From positions 1 to 10,396 of the forward strand of contig JAEWRS010000063.1 of assembly GCA_023398855.1 (NCBI GenBank): a stretch of DNA of 10,396 nucleotides. Direction: 5' to 3'. The DNA comes from Bacillota bacterium. Lineage in GTDB: Bacteria; Bacillota; Clostridia; Lachnospirales; Lachnospiraceae. The position numbers and the translations under genes are program-made. The notes under the pieces were generated by a model that was given only the letters and a program-made list of their open reading frames with translations, did not search any database and was not told the origin of the DNA. Positions 6,789 to 10,396 of this stretch are shown one piece after another; positions within the stretch are counted from its first letter, which is position 1, and each line of letters starts with the position of its first letter.

Positions 6789-8563
6789 GAAGAGTTAATT
6801 CTGAATTTCAGACGCAGCATTTATCCCAGGAAGGACAGAAACTGTCTAACCGGGATTACTTCGGTTATGTAGAGATGGATGATTTTGCATGCTATGTCAT
6901 GGCAGATAGTCTGGATGATGATATGGAAGAAAATAGTGCTAGAATTGCTGTGGAAAGTCTGATCCGAAGCTTTGGAGAACATCCAACCATGAGAGCACGT
7001 ACCTTAAAACGTTATATGATGCAGGCTCACCAGGAGCTTAGCAAAGCACGCAGAGGCAGGCGTCTGAAGACTTCCGTTGCTATGGCAGTAACAGATTACC
7101 GAAAGCTGTGTATTTGCCATGTTGGAAACAGCCGCTTTTATTTGGTTCGCAATGGAAGATATCTTATTCAGACCAAAGACCAGTCTCTTACTCAGAATTT
7201 GATAGAAGCAGAAAAATTACCAATGGACCAGGCAGCCCTTCATCAGGAGCGCAACAATTTATATTCGTATTTGGGCATTAGAGGAACACCTAAGATTACT
7301 GTTTCTGCAAAAACCCAGTTGGAGAATGGAGATATTCTGGCTCAATTAACCAGAGGAGTATGGGAAAATTGCAGCGATGAAGATATACTGGGATTTGTAA
7401 AAGATGCAACAGAGCCACAAGATATTTTGGAGCGGGCTGAGGATCAAATCCTGGGAAGGCAGGAAGAAGAACAGGAAATTGATAATTATTCTCTGGCTAT
7501 TACCTTTATAACGAAAGTGTACCAATCCCCGAAAAAGAAGGTTTCTGTAAAGCAGATTTTAATGACGGTGCTGCCGGTATTATTGGTTGCCGGTATGATT
7601 TCTGTCACGCTGTATCTGCGGTACTGGAATCTAAAAACCAAAGAAACCAGTCTTGCACAATGTATGGTAAGCGCAGAAGAATATCTTAGATATGATAATT
7701 ATAAGAAAGCAGCAGAAGAATATGCCGAAGCAAGAAGGCTGGCCTCTGAATTAAATAAGCAGGAAGATTTAACAGACGCAAATCAGTATTTAAAATTAAC
7801 AGAGCAGATCAATTTAGCAGATGAAGCCAAGTTAGCCGGAGAATATGTGAAAGCACAGGATTTGTATCTGTCAGCAAGAGAATTATCCGTCAAAGCAGGA
7901 AATGTCGGAAAAAAGTATATTGAATCCCAGCTAGGGCAAGCAAAAGCATACATTGAAGTATATGACTGGATTTCGATTGGCGAAATGAGAGAAGGCTACG
8001 ATGATTTGAATGGAGCAATTGAAGCATATAAGCTGGCAAAAGAAAAAGCAACAGCATTATATGATAAACAAAGCAAGGAAGAAGCTTTAAAAAAGCAATT
8101 GTCGGCAGAAGAAAGGCTGGCTTCTGAAACAGCGGAGGTTGCGCAGGCAGTAAAAGAAGAGAAAGAAAAAGAAAAGGAGTCCCAGGCAGCTACCCAAGAG
8201 ATAGAGAATCAACAAAAAACGAACGACCAGAAACAGGCGATCGAACTGGAAAATACGGCAAATGCACTGATGAAGGAAGAGCAGTATGAATCTTCTATTA
8301 CTTTTTACCGCACCGCTCAGTCTATCTATTATCGATGGGAGCTGGTAGAAATAGGCGATGCAATAGAAGATAAAATTGCTGCAGCAGAAGCTGGAATTAA
8401 AGCATTAGAAGAAAAAAAGGCGAAAGAAGAAGTAAAAGCGGCTGAGGAATCAGCAGCTCAGGAGATGTCAGCCCGTGCTGCTGCTAAATCAAGAGATGCC
8501 GAACAGGAGACCGGCCAGAATGGGGAAGCAGGCCCGGGGTACCAGAAGGAGACAGATCAGTGA
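6785..8563 (+). CDS. PP2C-fold/TPR-like transmembrane protein
   Basis: The 592-residue protein starts with a PP2C-like domain (about 1-245): NRDYF (Asp24), MADSLDD (Asp41), KTSVAMAV (95-102), VGNSRFYLVRNG (113-124), GDILAQLTRG (182-191) and IDNYSLA (Asp233). The usual ADG, GDSR and SDG are changed to ADS, GNSR and TRG, so activity is doubtful although the DN motif is kept. A basic segment (PKKKVSVK) precedes a membrane helix at 258-280. The C-terminal ~310 residues, which by the positive-inside rule lie outside the membrane, hold about four TPR-like helix pairs (DNYKKAAEEYAEA, GEYVKAQDLYLSA, DDLNGAIEAYKLA, EQYESSITFYRTA), then Lys/Glu/Ala-rich coiled coil and a polar tail. It starts in the ATGA overlap, with a GGAGG site 6 bases upstream. 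It could link outside assembly state to the inner control layer (inference). Confidence 0.82.
   Translation: MRRVNSEFQTQHLSQEGQKLSNRDYFGYVEMDDFACYVMADSLDDDMEENSARIAVESLIRSFGEHPTMRARTLKRYMMQAHQELSKARRGRRLKTSVAMAVTDYRKLCICHVGNSRFYLVRNGRYLIQTKDQSLTQNLIEAEKLPMDQAALHQERNNLYSYLGIRGTPKITVSAKTQLENGDILAQLTRGVWENCSDEDILGFVKDATEPQDILERAEDQILGRQEEEQEIDNYSLAITFITKVYQSPKKKVSVKQILMTVLPVLLVAGMISVTLYLRYWNLKTKETSLAQCMVSAEEYLRYDNYKKAAEEYAEARRLASELNKQEDLTDANQYLKLTEQINLADEAKLAGEYVKAQDLYLSARELSVKAGNVGKKYIESQLGQAKAYIEVYDWISIGEMREGYDDLNGAIEAYKLAKEKATALYDKQSKEEALKKQLSAEERLASETAEVAQAVKEEKEKEKESQAATQEIENQQKTNDQKQAIELENTANALMKEEQYESSITFYRTAQSIYYRWELVEIGDAIEDKIAAAEAGIKALEEKKAKEEVKAAEESAAQEMSARAAAKSRDAEQETGQNGEAGPGYQKETDQ
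8546..8563 (+). promoter_or_regulatory. Ribosome binding site and GTG start overlapping a stop codon
   Basis: AAGGAG (8546-8551) lies 8 bases before GTG (8560-8562), and the preceding TGA stop occupies 8561-8563, giving a GTGA overlap. This decides the start of the Hsp70-like gene, since no ATG in frame occurs until 27 codons later. Confidence 0.85.
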
Positions 8564-10396
8564 GCCAGTATACATATCGACTAAATCCAGGAAAGAAAAA
8601 AGATGGCAATAAGAAGGTTTATAAAGAAAGCCAGTTGGAGCAAATGACAACATTTCAGCTTCGGGAAATTTGCCGGAATGAACGACTGGTGTCTACTTCT
8701 ATTGCACCCCTCGACCGGGAAGGTTTGGTCCGCTTAATTATGCGTTTTCGCGGAAGAAAAGAGGTTCGGCATATTGATGATTTTTGTCAGGACGGGCTGG
8801 AGCGGTTGCAGAATATATTTCAGAAAAAGATATTACAACTTGTTGAAAGTGATCAGATCGGGATCTCATCCAGTGTTGTTTTATATGAGAACATGGCTAT
8901 GGATGAAATGGATGGATATCAGATTATGCCTTTTGATATCGCTCTTTATGAAGGCAATTTACTGCTGGTAGATGAAAGTTTACAGGTTTATACCTGCTGC
9001 TTCCTCAGGGAGATCGGTGGGAAGTATTGGCTCTGCAAAGGAAAGGGGGTTGAAATTCGTGATATACACAAGCATCATTACTCCTTTTTGTATTTCCCAT
9101 CAAGTCAGCATTCGGAGTATTTATATGAACAATATTGGGGATTGGAGAGTGAATATCCGGGAACGATTCGTGCAATTCGCCTCCCTTTGCTGGAGCTTGA
9201 GGTAAAAGCAATTGAAAAAACAGAGCTGCCGTTGATTATTGATTTTGGCAGTTGTAATACGACTATGGGAGTATGTCTGCCGGATGGTAGCAGAAGAATC
9301 GCTGCTTGCCGGGATGGCCATGTGATTCCCAGTGTAGTAGGGGTCGTTGGTTCCAATAGAGACTCAATAAGCTTCGCCTTTGGTTATGAGGCTGTTATGC
9401 TGGGCCAGAACAACTACCAGGATCAGGACATGCCGGTGTTTTATGATATGAAACGATGGATCAGTGATCCGGACCGAATGGAACGTGTCATTCTAGGCAA
9501 CGGTATCAAAGTGGAACTATGCCGCAGAGAGATGCTAAAAGCTTTTTTTGAGTATTTGTTGGAACTGGCACGAAAACAGTTTAAGTTTGACTTTGGAACA
9601 GTTCAATTGTTGACTCCAGTTCGGCAGAAAAAGAAATTTGAGAAATTGTTCGCTGATCTGATTTCCGGTGTGATGATTGATTGCAGCTTGGATGAAGGGA
9701 TGGCAGTTCTGTTTTCCAATGTAAATAAATTGTTAGAGCAAGGCCAATACGAGCAAAACCACTGGTATCATGCGCTCATTATTGATTGTGGCGGTGGGAC
9801 AACAGATTTGACTTCCGGTCGTTTTCAGATTCAAAGCAACCGGGTATTCTATACCATTGATTTGGAAACCAGCTATGAGAATGGAGATACTAATTTTGGT
9901 GGGAATAACCTTACATATCGTATCTTACAGCTTTTAAAGGTAAAGTTGTGCCAAAAATTGACGGGAGCAAAAGTAAGAGAGTACTGGGATAAAGAGTATG
10001 AGGATGCAGAAAGTCTGCTTCCAACAGCATTTAAAAATTACGAAGATAAAGGACGGGCGACTTACTTTTATGTGAAAAATAATTATTATTATCTCTTTGA
10101 ATTAGCGGAAAAGATAAAAAAGATGTTTTTTCAGAGTGGTGCTCAATATGAAATGTGGGTTGGTACAGAAAAGGAAAACGATTTATTTTTGGATAAGTGG
10201 AAACTGTCTCTGATGCAGGGAGAACAGATGAAGTGTTTGGAAAAGAATATTCGTTTTCCTCTATATTTATACGAGATAGAGGATTTACTCCGGACAGACA
10301 TTTATCAGCTAATGGAACGATTTTTAAAACCCAAATTTATTAACAATGAGCTGCAGCAATATGACATGATTCAATTAACTGGCCAGTCCTGTCGGT
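8560..10396 (+). CDS. Hsp70/actin-fold ATPase with SAP-like N-terminal domain, 3' partial
   Basis: The frame is open for 612 codons from the GTG to the window edge. Residues about 24-65 form two helices with QLEQMTTFQLREICR and LDREGLVRLIMRFRG, resembling a SAP/HeH-type small domain. Residues 66-220 are a mixed, unassigned region. The ATPase core follows: phosphate-1 motif IIDFGSCNTTMGV (226-238), phosphate-2 motif IIDCGGGTTDL (407-417), a TNFGGNNLTYRI helix like the Hsp70 'GG-x-x-hD' region, and the start of the adenosine motif QLTGQS (605-610) just before the edge. Nearly all the core is thus present, but it begins some 220 residues later than in DnaK, and any substrate-binding domain would lie beyond the window. 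The J-domain protein at 4414 is the likely co-chaperone. Possible jobs are folding of sheath/tube parts or sheath turnover (inference). Confidence 0.85.
   Translation, partial: MSQYTYRLNPGKKKDGNKKVYKESQLEQMTTFQLREICRNERLVSTSIAPLDREGLVRLIMRFRGRKEVRHIDDFCQDGLERLQNIFQKKILQLVESDQIGISSSVVLYENMAMDEMDGYQIMPFDIALYEGNLLLVDESLQVYTCCFLREIGGKYWLCKGKGVEIRDIHKHHYSFLYFPSSQHSEYLYEQYWGLESEYPGTIRAIRLPLLELEVKAIEKTELPLIIDFGSCNTTMGVCLPDGSRRIAACRDGHVIPSVVGVVGSNRDSISFAFGYEAVMLGQNNYQDQDMPVFYDMKRWISDPDRMERVILGNGIKVELCRREMLKAFFEYLLELARKQFKFDFGTVQLLTPVRQKKKFEKLFADLISGVMIDCSLDEGMAVLFSNVNKLLEQGQYEQNHWYHALIIDCGGGTTDLTSGRFQIQSNRVFYTIDLETSYENGDTNFGGNNLTYRILQLLKVKLCQKLTGAKVREYWDKEYEDAESLLPTAFKNYEDKGRATYFYVKNNYYYLFELAEKIKKMFFQSGAQYEMWVGTEKENDLFLDKWKLSLMQGEQMKCLEKNIRFPLYLYEIEDLLRTDIYQLMERFLKPKFINNELQQYDMIQLTGQSCR

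Noticed and set aside
8774..9205. Two short + strand frames (8774-8971 and 8972-9205)
   Set aside because: Both are out-of-frame shadows within the Hsp70-like gene, whose own frame is open from the GTG at 8560 through the window edge.
1..10396. tRNA, rRNA, CRISPR arrays, insertion sequences, riboswitches
   Set aside because: No spaced direct repeats, transposase motifs, inverted-repeat ends or structured RNA signatures were seen; almost all bases are accounted for by coding sequence.

Overview
The window looks like chromosome of a Gram-positive anaerobe of the Clostridia, most likely a Lachnospiraceae-type gut bacterium. This rests on the AT-leaning, mixed codon use, strong AGGAG-type ribosome binding sites, and the style of the proteins (FHA proteins with a zinc-ribbon head, and an Hsp70-like protein with a short helical N-terminal domain). 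No RNA marker or housekeeping gene is present to fix the taxon. All ten genes lie on the + strand and are tightly packed. The first and last are cut by the window edges, and no intergenic gap exceeds about 75 bases.

Region 1 (1-4341) looks like the structural part of a contractile injection machine. It starts with the C-terminal part of a single-pass membrane protein (extracytoplasmic cadherin-like domain, membrane helix, cytoplasmic FHA-like beta domain). Next is a 723-residue protein whose ends resemble TssB (N-terminal) and TssC (C-terminal), so it may be a natural one-chain sheath. Two adjacent ~141-residue paralogues follow, which resemble Hcp/TssD tail-tube proteins. A 12-bp perfect hairpin with a T-run closes this block (4351-4378) and probably lowers transcription of what follows.

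Region 2 (4414-10396) encodes chaperone and signalling parts: a minimal J-domain protein, a two-helix membrane FHA protein, a zinc-ribbon FHA protein, two consecutive PP2C-fold proteins joined by ATGA overlaps (both lacking metal-binding residues usual for active PP2C enzymes), and an Hsp70/actin-fold ATPase that begins at a GTG overlapping the preceding stop and runs off the right edge. The second PP2C protein carries a membrane helix and a long TPR-like/coiled-coil C-terminal region predicted to lie outside the membrane.

Working model (inference): this is part of a T6SS-like contractile injection system in a Gram-positive cell. FHA and PP2C-fold proteins would form a threonine-phosphorylation-type control layer, comparable to Fha/PppA of proteobacterial T6SS. 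A J-protein/Hsp70-like pair might assist assembly or recycling in place of, or besides, ClpV. Baseplate, spike, kinase, ClpV-type ATPase and effector genes are not in the window and would have to lie outside it. All family assignments are by eye from motifs; no search was run.
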